In this document: positions 10,801 to 22,297 of the stretch, piece by piece
Numbering within the stretch: the first letter of the stretch is position 1
Layout: each line of letters begins with the position of its first letter
Source: Rhodamnia argentea
Lineage: Eukaryota; Streptophyta; Magnoliopsida; Myrtales; Myrtaceae
Assembly (NCBI RefSeq): GCF_020921035.1
Contig: NC_063156.1
Span: 24,166,283-24,230,282 of the forward strand
Direction of reading: 5' to 3'
Length of the DNA stretch: 64,000 bases
Translations under genes and position numbers: made by a program
Notes under the pieces: generated by a model
Told to the model about the DNA's origin: nothing
The model's database searches: none
Seen by the model: only the letters and a program-made list of their open reading frames with translations

Positions 10801-12630
10801 GCATCCATTGACTTGTTGGAATCGAAATGTCTCTCTTTCATATCCGGTTGCTCAAACGATTCATTTGCTCTGGCTAGTCGACACTTGCCCCAGCTAGGCG
10901 ACACTTGCCCCGACTAAAGAGTTTAATTCTTTTCCGCATTTTCTGTCCAATTTGGAATACCCATTGTTTGGAGTTTTGATTTCCTTCTTCTTGTTTACCT
11001 CTCTTTGGGGTATTACATCTTCAATGTTTGAGAAAATTGTCCTCCACAGGTGTCTTGTCGCTTGTCATCTCCTTTATGACGTTTTCTCTTTACCGGAGTT
11101 AAGAAGAGGTCTTATCGACACATTCGATATCGATAATCTCTACCAAATCTTTCCATCCGTCCTTGAAGGTGTTAATCACGAGAAAACCCTCGCCTACATC
11201 GACGATCCATTTGCCCCGGTTGGGCGATGTCTGTCTCGGCCAAATGGCCTAGTACTTTTCCATATTCTCTCGTAATTTCCTATCCAACTTAAAGACGTCT
11301 TTGTACCTACACATGAAAGAACAAATGTCAACGCATATCCGATTTCATTTGAACTATTTTAGGAACATGATACCCCCTTTGAGTTGTTGCATTCTCGATG
11401 ATTGAGGAAATTATCCTTTCCGTCAATTTTTGCTCCAGTGGGGTGTATCTTGATGCGCTGGATATCTTTGCTCCGATATGCTCCCTTTGTGGCATATGAG
11501 AATTTTGCCCCCAACTTGGTCTCTTGACAGGAAGGGAAGGATTTGCTCCGAATGAATCTTCTTTGTTGATTCTGGTCATCTATATCGCTCATCCGAGTCA
11601 CTAATTATTTTCATCTATCCTTTGGTAGCTTGGCAACCTTGGAAATTATCATATTGCAACTTGGTAACTCTTTCAATCATGTTTGACGTTTCCCTGTCAC
11701 AAAAAAGAAACCGCATATCTAAATGGCACATAAAATGGATTGGAATCCATACATTTTACCATTCGCCTTTGTCTTTTGGGTTTAGGCATTTTCCTTTCTT
11801 TTGGATTCTTCCGCCTTGACTTGTCGACATCTTTCAAGAAAGAATATGGATAAAAATGATACATGTATGATATGCATGATGCGAGTGATCTAAGTTGATT
11901 CGTGTTTACAATGAAAGGGTGGCTTTGTGGCCTTCACTCTATTCATAAAGAGCATATATTTATCAAACATGCCAATCTGCAAAGTTTGAATTCTTTCTTC
12001 TTAAATGCTCTTTTCAAAGAGGCTTCTAATTGACAAAGAAAACTCTTTCAGGTTTCCTCGAGGATTTTGTTCACAAATGAGCCATAAAAATGTTCTTAAA
12101 ATCATTTTATCCTAAATGCATGTCCGAGATGCCATGAAGGGGGGTACTTCTTGTTTTGCCATTTGAATGCATCGCTTCTTGGGTGCCTTGCCCCTGTTTA
12201 TCGCCTGGGAGAAAAAAAAGATAGGAAACATTATTTCCACACTCGATTGAAAATTATTTAGGAACGATACGTCCTTTTTTACCAAAACAGATGATCCGGT
12301 TTTGCTCCTTTTCTTAGTTGGGAGCGTAGTCACGCTTGGGCAGCTTGCCCCCACACATTTTCTACATATGCTCCTTTGGTAGAATATGAATGATTTGCCT
12401 CAATGAATTTTCCTTGTCGATCTTCAAGCATCTCTTTTAGCAGCTCGAATGATTGACCATCTTCAACCTTGGTCAAAAGGAATAGGTTGGCAAGTTAAAT
12501 CGTATAGGAGGTATTTTTATTGGAACGATCATGTTTACCGTCTTGAAGAACTGTTCCTCCGTAGCTTCTGCACAAATCATCATGTGAGTAACATCAAAGT
12601 TTATGCATGCAATTTTGAAAAACCCTTTTG
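7831..12630. other. Non-coding interior of the gag-only element
   Basis: About 4.8 kb between the tandem arrays. Frames are short (mostly under 110 codons) and none shows protease, RT, RNase H or integrase motifs. Some text is duplicated at a distance, for example the TGGAACGATAC plus TTATGTGCTCCAATTTAAAGG units near 9880-9945 and 10100-10175. The phrase CTTGCCCC also recurs. This is where an autonomous relative would have pol. Confidence 0.75.
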
Positions 12631-12639
12631 AAAGATGTT

Positions 12640-12980
12640 TTCAATGAAAGAAAATGGAGGAAAAGGAAATCTTCCTATCACCGGACATTTTCATTCCTTT
12701 GATCTGAATATGAAAGGCAATTTCTCAAAAGTAAATCAAGGAATAGGAACTAATCCTCGTGTCATCGGATATCCTCGTTCCACTAATCTGAACATAAAAG
12801 GTAATTTTCCAAAAGTAAATCAAGAAATAGGAACTAATCCTCATGTCATAGGATATCCTCGTTCCTCTAATGTGAACATGAAAAACAATTTTCCAAAATA
12901 AACTCGTGAAATGGGAACTAATCCTCGTGTCATCGGATATCCTCGTTCCTCTAAAATTCATTTGAAAATTAGGAAGCATG
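12640..12980. repeat. Tandem array, 84-bp unit, about 3.5-4 copies
   Basis: GGAACTAATCCTCGTGTCAT recurs at about 12745, 12829 and 12913 (84-bp spacing), with a diverged first copy near 12665. Units also contain GGATATCCTCGTTCC. This is a third repeat family within the gag-only element, unrelated to the two arrays nearer the 3' LTR. Confidence 0.9.
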
Positions 12981-13324
12981 CGGGAACCCAGGCCTCAAGT
13001 CTTCGAAAATCGAAGACAATTATCATCATCGGGCTGGTTTGGAATATTCCCGCACGTCCTTAATAAAACGTGCACATGCATTTATTGAAATTCAAATGAT
13101 AAGGCCGCTTTACAAGACAAATCACCTCGGACCAACGGCTCAAGATCCAAGGTGTCAAAGAGTCTTTCTTACAGAATGAATTTGAATGACTAAATGAAAA
13201 CAATCACAAAGCAAACAACTAGCATAAACCGCTTTATTTCGAAAAGTCCATGGCAGCTTCGGATGGCCTAGCTTCTTCGCGTACCATACGGTATCTTTCC
13301 CATATCAATGAATCACTTCTCCCG

Positions 13325-14374
13325 CTAACTCTTTCGGGACATGATGACGTTTCGGTTAGAATGCCTTGTAATTTTGGGGATGCCAACCGAGAAATCAAGT
13401 CTATCTTCCTCTTCTTCGACATATACGAGGTCTATTCCTTGATGTTTAGACGAAGTATTTTGCTGTACGTTTGATTTTGTTTCCTTGAAATCCAGAAGGC
13501 CATTGTCAATAAGTTTTTGAACTTTGATCTTGAGTATGGCACAATCGTCCGTGTTGTGTCCCTTTTCCTCCACGTGATAGGCGCACAATTTAGTCTCATC
13601 ATAACCTTTGAGCTTCGGAGGATTATATCTTGGCACTTCCTTAGCGATCAATCGCTTTTCTAAAAGCATTGGGAGAAACTTCGATAGAGGGTGAGGAAGT
13701 GGAGTAAATTGTTTGGGTTTCTTCTTCGGCCCAATAGACTTTGGAGCAATCCGAACAGCTTTAGTTGGCTTTGAAACCGGTTCAATGTAAGGTTTATGGT
13801 ATTCGCGACTACGATGAGGCAAATCCAGTTTGCGATGCCTCTTTTGGGGACCATGAGGTGGTCGGGTAACGGTATAGTTGGTTCCCTCAACGCATCCTTG
13901 GATGTGTTTTTTCCGAGTGGAAGATTGCTCGACTTCATATATGGGCTCTTCGTATGGTTGTTTTCCTTTGCCTCCAAGATCACCTATAGCGGTTTCAAAC
14001 ACGGAACGGGATGATGATTCCATAGCAATTTGATTGACGCGGTCCATAAGGCGTATCAATATCCCACGCAACTCATTAATTTGGTTCTGAAGATCTTCGG
14101 GAGTAGGTGCGACTTTATTTGGAAGCAATGGAGTTATGGAGGCTTTGAAGTCTGCAAATGTAGTGATCATTTCTTCAAATCGTCTTTCTAAATCAATAAG
14201 CCGATTGTTTTGCTTTTCAACATCTATTTGAAGATCGGGAGGCGGCACATTATCCACGACTTGTGGAATAGCAGGGGTCCTTGCTTGTTGAGACAACTCT
14301 ATTAGCGCGGAATGTACTTGAAAGAGTTGAAATTCGACATAGGCGAGTCGAGCGAGGATATTTTGGTTATCCAT
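13325..14374 (-). CDS. Gag-like protein of the TR-GAG/LARD element
   Basis: A 349-residue frame if translation begins at the ATG at 14374 (MDNQNILARL...); the frame is open to 14635. Visible parts: a helical N-terminal segment with a likely coiled coil (about residues 70-110), a basic middle, then a C-terminal run with FTPLPHPLSKFLPMLLE, an RYNPPKLKGYDETKLCAYH-like segment, and a C-x2-H-...-H-x4-C knuckle-like motif (CAYHVEEKGHNTDDC) followed by LKIKVQKLIDNGLL. That C-terminal run is the hallmark of Tat/Ogre-type Gypsy gag. The central capsid core of retrotransposon gag is not recognisable, and the protein is shorter than usual, so it looks like an internally shortened gag. There is no stop or frameshift, which implies selection or youth. 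It is the only coding sequence I accept in the element. Confidence 0.8.
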   Translation of the reverse strand: MDNQNILARLAYVEFQLFQVHSALIELSQQARTPAIPQVVDNVPPPDLQIDVEKQNNRLIDLERRFEEMITTFADFKASITPLLPNKVAPTPEDLQNQINELRGILIRLMDRVNQIAMESSSRSVFETAIGDLGGKGKQPYEEPIYEVEQSSTRKKHIQGCVEGTNYTVTRPPHGPQKRHRKLDLPHRSREYHKPYIEPVSKPTKAVRIAPKSIGPKKKPKQFTPLPHPLSKFLPMLLEKRLIAKEVPRYNPPKLKGYDETKLCAYHVEEKGHNTDDCAILKIKVQKLIDNGLLDFKETKSNVQQNTSSKHQGIDLVYVEEEEDRLDFSVGIPKITRHSNRNVIMSRKS

Positions 14375-14907
14375 CTTGCTTGAAAGTGTACTTTCACAAG
14401 AGATCTCGTTCCAATTTCTTGTTACCTGTTTAAATGAAAGAACGACATTAGAAAAGTGAAATAGAAAAGAAAGCATAAATCCCTTCAATTTTATGCTTTG
14501 CTTGTAATTAATAAAGATAGGAATCTTTACACAAGCTTTAGCCTTGTGTGACAAGCTCTTATCAATATTTTTCGGAAGAAAAGCATACCATTGAAAGGAA
14601 TGTAATCCACGATAATTGCTTTTGATCGGTTCCAAGAAAAATCAATGGAATGTTCAAAAAGTGTAAAACACAATTTTAATGTGTTTTAAATCCAATTGAA
14701 GATATGATATCCAAATTAAAGCCGTTTGCTAAGAACGAGAGTGATTTAAATATCTATCTTTCATTAAATTTGGAAAACACGAAAAATCTTGATCAATTAT
14801 CGTGAATTACAAATAATGAAAATGATATGCAACATGCATGAACCAATTCAATTTTATAGTTCCTTCTGGCGAAATTAGGATTAGATTCCCCTATATAGCC
14901 AAAAGGT
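14375..14907 (-). other. Leader region between 5' LTR and gag, without a recognisable primer-binding site
   Basis: Directly inside the 5' LTR the minus strand reads GAGACCTTTTGGCTATATAG. Tat-type elements normally have a TGGCGACTC-like (tRNA-Arg) site here; none is visible within the leader. The remaining ~500 bp is AT-rich leader sequence. Confidence 0.6.
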
Positions 14908-17900
14908 CTCCTCGATCGGAATGTGAGAGGAAGATGGTTAATGGGTCGCCCATCCGGCCCGGTTGCGTGTGGACCTTCGGACGCGGGCCTCTCCCAAGGC
15001 CCATTACCCAAATCGCGACGGAGGATAAAAAAACGGATCGACCTTTCAGTGTGGTCTAGTGACATGTGCTACGTGTGCATGCCTCGGAGTCGCCACCAAT
15101 CGTTTCGTGGAAGGTACGATTGGAAACCCTATCGAATAGTTGGGAGCTTCTATTCGATTCTGCAGAGAACCAGAGAAGTGGGATCGGGGACTTAGTTACG
15201 CCAACTATCAGAATTGACGCCCTTTCGGTACCTAAGTTGATTGAATTTTTCTAATCTCGAATTTCATGCAGATGAGTGGGGTACGAATCCTAAATCTAGG
15301 AGTTCATGCAGATGGGAGTGATTATTCTAGCAATCACAATCAATCAAAGTAAATGCGTAAATCAAGGAATCCATAACGTGCGGATAAATCGCATCAAATC
15401 GGCGTGGCATTCCTAGTATAGCCCTATTGGCTTAGAGAAAGGGGTATTCAAAGCATAGGAGAGGATCGGGAGTGATTTGGAAGCGATTCGCCCATGAGGG
15501 GCAAAATCGTAATTTTGAGAAAATATGGGGACGATTTGCCGAAAAGGGCAAAATCGTCATTTCGGAAGAGATTCGGAGTGAGAAATGTTGAAAATAGGAT
15601 TGGCCACCTATACTGACCCATTTCCTAATTTCCAACATTTTTTGGAAGTCCACAGGAATTTTTGGAGACAAATTACCCCTAAAGGGTAAAATTGTCATTT
15701 TTGAAAAGATGGGGAAAAGAAATCTCAAAAATAGGATTGGCCAGTTGATTGTGGCCATTCCTCAATTTTTAAGAATTTTTGGAATTTTTGGGAATTTTCT
15801 ACAAATTTTCCTAATTTTTTTTGGATTGTCTATGATTTTTTTTTATTTTTTTGGATTTTTAAAAATCATTTTTCGAATTTTTTATTAAAGGAAAATATAT
15901 TTTTTATTATATTTTTTTATTTATCGGACCGGGTCAAACCGGTCAATGGACCGGTCAACCCGGTCCGAACTCACACCCGGATCCGCGCGGCACCGAAACG
16001 ACGTCGCACCAACATTTTCGTTCGAATTTTTTAAATTCCCGCCTAAAATGAAATGTGCGTCTCAGATTTCGCCACGTGGCGTTCTCTGGACGCTCCGATC
16101 GGACATTAAGATCGATGGCTCAGGGTTCGCCACGTGGCGAAATTATGGCTCTTTGATCAGAGATCAAATCTACGGTCGGGATAGAGACACGTGGCTAATC
16201 CACGGCCGTTTGATCCTCCGATCAGATCTACGGTCAGGATCGGACGACGTGGCTAATCCACGACCGTCCGATCAAAATTATTTTATTATTCCAAAAATGA
16301 TTTTCCTTTATTTTTTTTTAAAGAATGATCCAACGATCAGAATTGTGACACGCGGCCAAACCTGGGCCGCGCGATCACAAAATATTTTTTTTTTATTTTT
16401 GAAAAATGGAATTTTTTCAAAAATGATTTTTATTTTCGGAAAATCTGAGATCTCGACACGTGGCCCATTTTGGGTCGTCGGATCAAGGTTGTTTTTTTTT
16501 TGTTTTTCTGTTATAACCGCCGGCTGACGTGACTGCCACGTGGCCGCCACGTCATCGCCACGTCAGCGCGTTGACCCGTTGACCGCCACGTCAGCGTCGT
16601 CTCCTACCTCTAGACTCCGACGAGATGGACGGCCGACGGCTTCCCGGCACGATCCAACGGTGAAATCTCGTCCGATTTGGGCGATCTAGGTATCGATGGA
16701 ATCGTCTCGACGTCATCTATAACATATCCGAAAATCAGCGCGATCAAACGGTGGGAACTATCCTAAAAAAGGCCAAACAGGTCCGGCCAGAATGCACTTT
16801 TCCGGCGGACATCATTCAAGCCATTTATACTATAAACAAGCCATTTAATCCACCGATCAGCATATATGAAGGATAAGGAGACTTACCTGCATCTTCTCCT
16901 GGTTTGGTTTAGCACGAAATGAGTTCGGGAGCTCGAGACGAATTTTTGGGTTCGGGGTCGAATCAGTGAGATATATGCGACGACAATGCAAAAGAGAGCA
17001 CGCATGTGAGCAATAAAGTATGAGGAGTAATCTGAATCAAAAAGTTTGAAGAATCGTGGTCTCAATCGCAAGTTGCCATTAACGCGAGCTAGGGCGGATG
17101 AAAACTGGCCTCACCTTTTCCGGCGACGAGATGTCGCTCGATCGGACTCGAGCTCCTCGTATGGACTCCACGAAGCTCGCGGAACCGATTTCGTGGCTCG
17201 TCTCGCTCTGTATCGTTGCCGCCGAAGCTTCAAAGCTTCTGCTCTATCCTTGGTGATGGCGAGCCTGAGAGCTTTCCGATCGTCGCCTCAGTCGCCTCTC
17301 TCTCTCTCTCCTTTTCTATCTGTTTGCTCTCTCCAATCTCCCTCCGTTTCTCTCCTTTTTGTTCTTCTTATGGATCTGTTGCAACTGAAATCCCCCCAAC
17401 AGATTTTTTTGTTTTTCTCCTGTCCCCGTGCGCCCAAGAGATTTGCAGAACAGAGCTGTTTTTGTGGCTCTCGGTCAACGGAGTCAACGGGTTGACTTGG
17501 CTCAGTCAACCCGACCCATTTGACCCAATTTCGGCTTTTCAGTCCAATTCGCTGTCTATTTGACCTATGTTCGCGAAATTGATGTGAAAATTGGAACCTG
17601 CAGCATTTGTTTTATCTAAGAATAACAAGTTTAGGCAAATTTGGTTTACGTTAATGCAAAGCCCCCAATTTTCAAGATTTGTCCAAATGTAAAATTTGTC
17701 CAATTAGTATCCTTAACGACTAATCTGTGCTAATTTGACCTCACCAATGTGTTTAGAACTCCAAAAACTTGTGGGTCAACATTCATTTCCGCATGGGTTC
17801 GCCTTTAAAATGACCAATTTGATCATAATTGAAAATTGCGGACTAAATCGGAAATGCAAAGAAGCACAATTTGCAATCTGCTCAAAAATTGAAATTGATT

Positions 17901-18325
17901 GGACTAAAATGCAATTAAAGGTGTAGGAATCAAATGTCATAACTGACTCAAAATAAGAAAAACAATAGAAAGACCCCAAATGATTTTTTTGCTCAATTTA
18001 GGTCCACATTTGCAAAGACTCATGTGACCTCAAGTTGAATTTTTCAATTTTTAAATGGCCAAAATGCAGAGGGAATTAAAGGAAAATATTGGATATTTTC
18101 CCATATTTTTTAGGCCAAAAATGCTATTTTTTGTGAATTTTGTGTATTTTTCTAATATACGGAAAATACTAAAAAATGTGAAAAATATCGAAAAATATTT
18201 TTTGTTCAAAAATGGATCCTTAAGCTTGGCCAAGGCTTCCAAAATTGATTTTTCGATTTTATGAATTTTTATGGATTTTTAAAAAAAATTTCAAAAGAAA
18301 AACTAATCAAAATCAGGTGTCAACA
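14908..18325 (-). repeat. 5' LTR of the gag-only element, lacking its last 10 bp
   Basis: Near-identical to 2181-5605. It begins (minus strand) at 18325 with TGTTGACACC. Compared with the other LTR it stops at the base matching 2191; the terminal ten bases TGTCGCGACC (plus strand) are absent and replaced by unrelated sequence. Substitutions seen by eye correspond to left-LTR positions near 2326, 2455, 2934, 3657 and 5595, plus length changes in poly(A)/poly(T) runs. Confidence 0.9.
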
Positions 18326-18330
18326 CTTGG
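18326..18330. repeat. Target-site duplication CTTGG, right copy
   Basis: Second copy of the 5-bp duplication flanking the gag-only element. Confidence 0.92.
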
Positions 18331-18737
18331 AAATCCACCCCATATGTTTGTGTATATTCTTTTGCTACCAGCCTCACCTTATACTTTTCAACGGACCCAT
18401 CTACTTTATACTTGACTGAGAATACCCATTTGTGTCCCACTGTTTTCTTTTCTTCGGGCAATTCCACGAGCTTCCAAGTATTGTTTTTTTTCTGCAATGC
18501 CTCCATCTCTTCCTTCATAGCTTGAACTCACTTAGGATCTTTCAAAGCGTCATGTACTCTTCTTGGATTATAAACTGATGATACATTCAAAACAAATGCC
18601 CTAAACAACTCAGACAATTTTTCAACCGAAACATAGTTAGTGATCGGATAGGCAAACTTTTCTTTCCCTCCAATATCCGGTGAGTATCGATTTAAAGGCT
18701 TTTCTTGATTGTGCCTAGCGGGTAATTTATATCCCAC
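18331..18737 (-). pseudogene. Copia pol fragment: RT N-terminus
   Basis: The minus-strand frame 18303-18518 encodes EEMEALQKKNNTWKLVELP, then a GHKWVFSVKYK-like segment, then RLVAKEYTQTYGVDF, the invariant start of Copia reverse transcriptase. It is cut exactly at the CTTGG site and continues at 2175. An upstream frame (18528-18737) contains the linker from integrase to RT. A frame or stop break lies at about 18520. Confidence 0.92.
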
Positions 18738-19064
18738 AAAAATACTATAATCATAATGTAAATAAGTAGAAGGAAAAGTTACATCAGGAATTTTCTCGGG
18801 AGTTGGGTCGGGTCTTGAAGAAGACAGGGGTAGCTATTCTGGAAGAGCTGGTTGAACTTGCAAACTCGGCCTCCTCGAGAATCTAAACTCCGTTAGACGA
18901 GATTTGTTCTGAAATTTTCGGAACACCTTGCCCACATTGCAGGACTTCTTGCTCAACATTCGTCGGCAAATTCTAGCTTAGTTTTGCCCTAACTGCCGGC
19001 GACAGTGCCGATACTCCACCATTTGTACTCCCCCTTAAGCGATAATAACACCACTAGTCTCCCA

Positions 19065-20300
19065 CTAATTTTTCTTTTCTGTCCGTATCTCCCCTTGGAA
19101 AGAAGAAGTGGTATCCCGAAAGAAAGATTCTATCTCAAGGAATGTCGCATCAATTGTAACATATGTCTTCTTAGTAGATAAATTATAGCACCGATACCCT
19201 TTCTGATGTGAACCATAGCCTAAAAACACACATCGTACAGCACATGGTTCAAGTTTTGTGTGTTGTGTTTTGGGAATGTGAACAAAAGCGATACGGTCGG
19301 ACACCTTGGGGAAAATAGTAAGAACCGATGGTAAGTGGACATGAGGAGAGAGCGCCTCCAATAGTATCTGAAATTCTAATTCCTTTGATGGTATTCTATT
19401 AATAAGGTGAACTGCTGTAGTCACCGCATTATCCCAAAAACGGTGAGGGACATTATTTTCAAATAACAAAGTGCGAGCTGTCTCAAGGATATGCCTATTC
19501 TTTCTTTCTACTATCCCATTTTGTTGGGGTGTTATTGAGCATGACGTTTCATGGAGCAAGCCAAGCTGCATAAAATAATCTTTGACATGATGATTAATGT
19601 ACTCACCACCATCTGGATCGTCCCACCAAATTGAGTTTGCACCACGATACGAAAAATTTCGAACATATTGGCAACTTCATCCTTAGTCTTTATTAGATAT
19701 AACCATGTCATTCTAGTGCAATCATCAACGAAGAGAACGAACCATCGACTACCCGACATAGAAGTAATAGGAGAAGCACCCCCACACATCGGAATGAATC
19801 AAAGAGTAAGGAATTACACTTTTATTTAAACTAATGGGAAAATATATCCAGTGGCTTTTTACCAAAATGCAAGTTTGACAATCAAACCGATAATCATTCA
19901 AACATAAAAGTAACTCACAAAATAGCTTCTTCATGTAATGAAACAATGGATGCCCCAATCGCTTATGCCAGAGCCATATATGTATTTCTCGACTTGTTGA
20001 TGACTCTTGAACCCGATTGACATTCCCGTAACTGAAGTCGTCCATGTAATACAATCCCCCTTCTTAGTACCATGCCTAATGATCTCCTTCGTGAGGATAT
20101 CTTGAAACAAACAGAAGTGCGGATACATTAACACAACACAATTTAATTCTTCTGCAACCTGCCCAACCGAAATCGGTTTCATAGATAGTGATGAGACAAG
20201 AAGTGTATTTGGCTGAGAGAGGGAATGGGAAATATTAATAGCTCCAGCTCCAGTTATCGGATATGACACTCCGTTAATATTCGAGATACTATAGTGTCGA
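19065..20300 (-). pseudogene. Copia pol fragment: GAG-pre-integrase and integrase
   Basis: Frames on the minus strand, 5' to 3': IHIWLWHKRLGHPLFHYMKKLF (GAG-pre-integrase), a DxxTRMTWLYLIKTKDEV-like integrase core segment, ITPQQNGIVERKNRHILETAR (the catalytic glutamate helix), then VPHRFWDNAVTTAVHLINRIPS and the CVFLGYGSHQKGYRCY C-terminal motif. The open frames overlap out of phase (19931-20269, 19749-20054, 19532-19789, 19065-19571), so several frameshifts are present. Confidence 0.92.
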
Positions 20301-21656
20301 GGTTTTGTAATACTAGCAAATTCATCCGTAATAAAAAGTCATGTGGTCAGTAGCCCCGTAATCGATAATCCACTGACTACAATCATTAAATAGAGAGGCA
20401 AATAAAGCAAAACCATATTACCTTCATCATCTGTGGGTATCTTATTTTGTGGTTCAAGCTGTGGCACTAGTGGCAACTAAGGCTCTTCCACAACTAGAGA
20501 CACTTTCTCTTTATCACTGTTCCCTTCTCCCTCCATTTGCTTTCGAGCTTTGAGCTCTTTTCACCAATCGGGATACCCGTGCAGCTTAAAGCACGTCTCT
20601 CGAGTGTGTTTGGTATTCCCTCAATGAGAGCAGCCACCATTTGGAGGAGTTCTCTATTTTAAGACTGTCTTGGTTCGTTCACCTCCTGGTTTAGCCATTT
20701 GTAAATTCGACTCCCGAGCTTTTCTTAGGCCAGGCTTGTCTCCTTGCGATATCATCGCCACGTAACTAAAGTAGTATTCTCACTACTCAACATCATTGTT
20801 TGTCGCTTATCCCGCCCGCGAACCCGATCATAGGCCTACTCAACCGTTGGGAATGGCTGCATCCGTAGCACATCAACTCGTATCTTATCTAAGCAATCAT
20901 CTAAACCATAGAGGAAAATGTACACATGATCCTCCCGAATGGTTGAATTATATCTCGCAATATCATCTGGGCATACCATCGGGTTCGGGCGACGGAAATC
21001 GATCTCTCTCCATGACCTTGAAGGTCGTTATAGTACACTTAAATAAGTCCTTTAGATTGTCTCATCCAGGTCATACACTTCTTCAAATCATAAACCCAAG
21101 AAGCATCAGTCCCATAAAAAAAAGTAGTAGCGACAGCAACCCAAATTGCTTTTGCGGTTGGAAAGCAAATAAAGTTACCGATTAAAGCTGGGTTTGTGGA
21201 GTTTATCAGCCATCCTTTTACGGTTGAGTCTTCAGTTTTTCACTTTCGAAATTGAGGGTTTGTAGGTAGAGGCCGAGGGAGGTCTCTACTATGTATCCCA
21301 ACCTGCCTTTGCCTATTACATACATCTCAAAAACCCGAGACCATAAGCCATAATTGGTTCCATCCAACTTAACCGCAATATATGATGAAGATGAATCATT
21401 CGGTAGTATCGGTGTTGGTGGAGTCTAGTTCTGAGTTAGAAGTTGAGTCAATTTGGTTGTCAGATTCTTCAAAAAAGCTTATGTGGTTGAATTCCCTCTT
21501 GATTTTGGTGGGGAATCACTATAGGATTCTCATCCGCCATGGGTCCGAGGTCGATCGTGAGAACAAGGTGAAAGACAATGTTGGGCAGCCAACGCGAGAC
21601 GAAGGCATAATGAAGAAGCCAATTGCGGGATTGCCATAATCGGAGATTAACGTATA
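20301..21656 (-). pseudogene. Copia gag and protease remnant
   Basis: Read on the minus strand, about 20340-20390 gives a WIIDYGATDHMT segment, the Copia protease site in which the usual DSG is DYG. About 20565-20645 gives a CCHC knuckle context ending ETCFKLHGYPDW in which the second cysteine position is a TGA stop. The rest towards 21656 is diverged gag without a clean frame. Confidence 0.75.
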
Positions 21657-21664
21657 GTACTCAC

Positions 21665-22265
21665 TAGGGGTGATCGGTTCCCGATCCAAGTTTCCTCAAG
21701 AACCGGGAACCGGACCGATAGTCCTAGTTTCCATTTTTTGGAACCAGGGATCGGACCGGCCACCCCGAGAACCGGGAAGTGGTCCGGTTTGGTTCCCGGT
21801 AGGTTCCAAGGAACCAATAACACGACAAATTTCTATGCATCTATTAGATTTCACGACCATTCTCTACACATTTGCTTCTTTTGAAAGATATTTAGTGGCC
21901 GAAAATCCTTCCAGCCAAACAAAGCAGTCCAATAATTGTTCAGCTGCACAAACAGACAACTGTCTTGTTAGTCATCAGCCAAGAAAAGCAACATGAGCAT
22001 CTTATAAGCTATGGAAGCCGACAAGCAATTATAACGCTCATGTAGCAACAAACAACTCTTTCTCGATACAATGTCATGTTTTTTTTTTTTAAATTCGATC
22101 GGTCCGATCCTATATCCCTAGAACCAAAACCGGATTCGCTGGCTACCGGTTCCAATATTAAGAATCGGAAACCGGACCGGACCCATCTAGAATTGGGAAT
22201 CGGACCACCGGTCAATCCGGTCCCGGGTCGTTCCGGTTTAGGGCCGTTCGATTTGCTCACCCCTA
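21665..22265. mobile_element. hAT-type MITE in the Copia gag/leader region
   Basis: 601-bp element with TAGGGGTGA / TCACCCCTA inverted ends. It is flanked by 8-bp duplications GTACTCAC (21657-21664) and ATACTCAC (22266-22273), seven of eight matching. Subterminal text is rich in GGAACCGG/CCGGTTCC-type motifs on both sides. An 8-bp TSD with AGGGGTG ends is typical of hAT non-autonomous elements. No transposase. Confidence 0.85.
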
Positions 22266-22285
22266 ATACTCACGGGAAGCAAACC

Positions 22286-22297
22286 GCTTTGATACCA
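22286..22297 (-). other. Copia primer-binding site (initiator Met tRNA)
   Basis: Minus strand TGGTATCAAAGC abuts the LTR end CAACA. The canonical plant Copia site is TGGTATCAGAGC, so there is one mismatch. Confidence 0.9.

Larger units (their letters stand above)
2181..18325 (-). mobile_element. Gag-only, pol-less LTR retrotransposon (TR-GAG/LARD-like, Gypsy Tat-type gag)
   Basis: A 16.1-kb insertion into Copia RT. It starts TGTCGCGACC and ends GGTGTCAACA, flanked by the perfect 5-bp TSD CTTGG (2176-2180 and 18326-18330). LTRs are 2181-5605 and about 14908-18325. Strand is minus: the polypurine tract lies beside the 2181-5605 LTR, and the gag frame lies beside the other. Between them only gag is recognisable; none of the open frames at 5606-13324 shows protease, RT, RNase H or integrase motifs. 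Known non-autonomous classes with this plan are LARDs and the gag-retaining TR-GAG elements of plants. The LTRs differ by about five substitutions plus small homopolymer indels by eye, so the insertion is recent. Confidence 0.9.

Noticed and set aside
21382..21639. Plus-strand frame within the Copia gag region
   Set aside because: It is antisense to the decayed Copia gag and has no domain.
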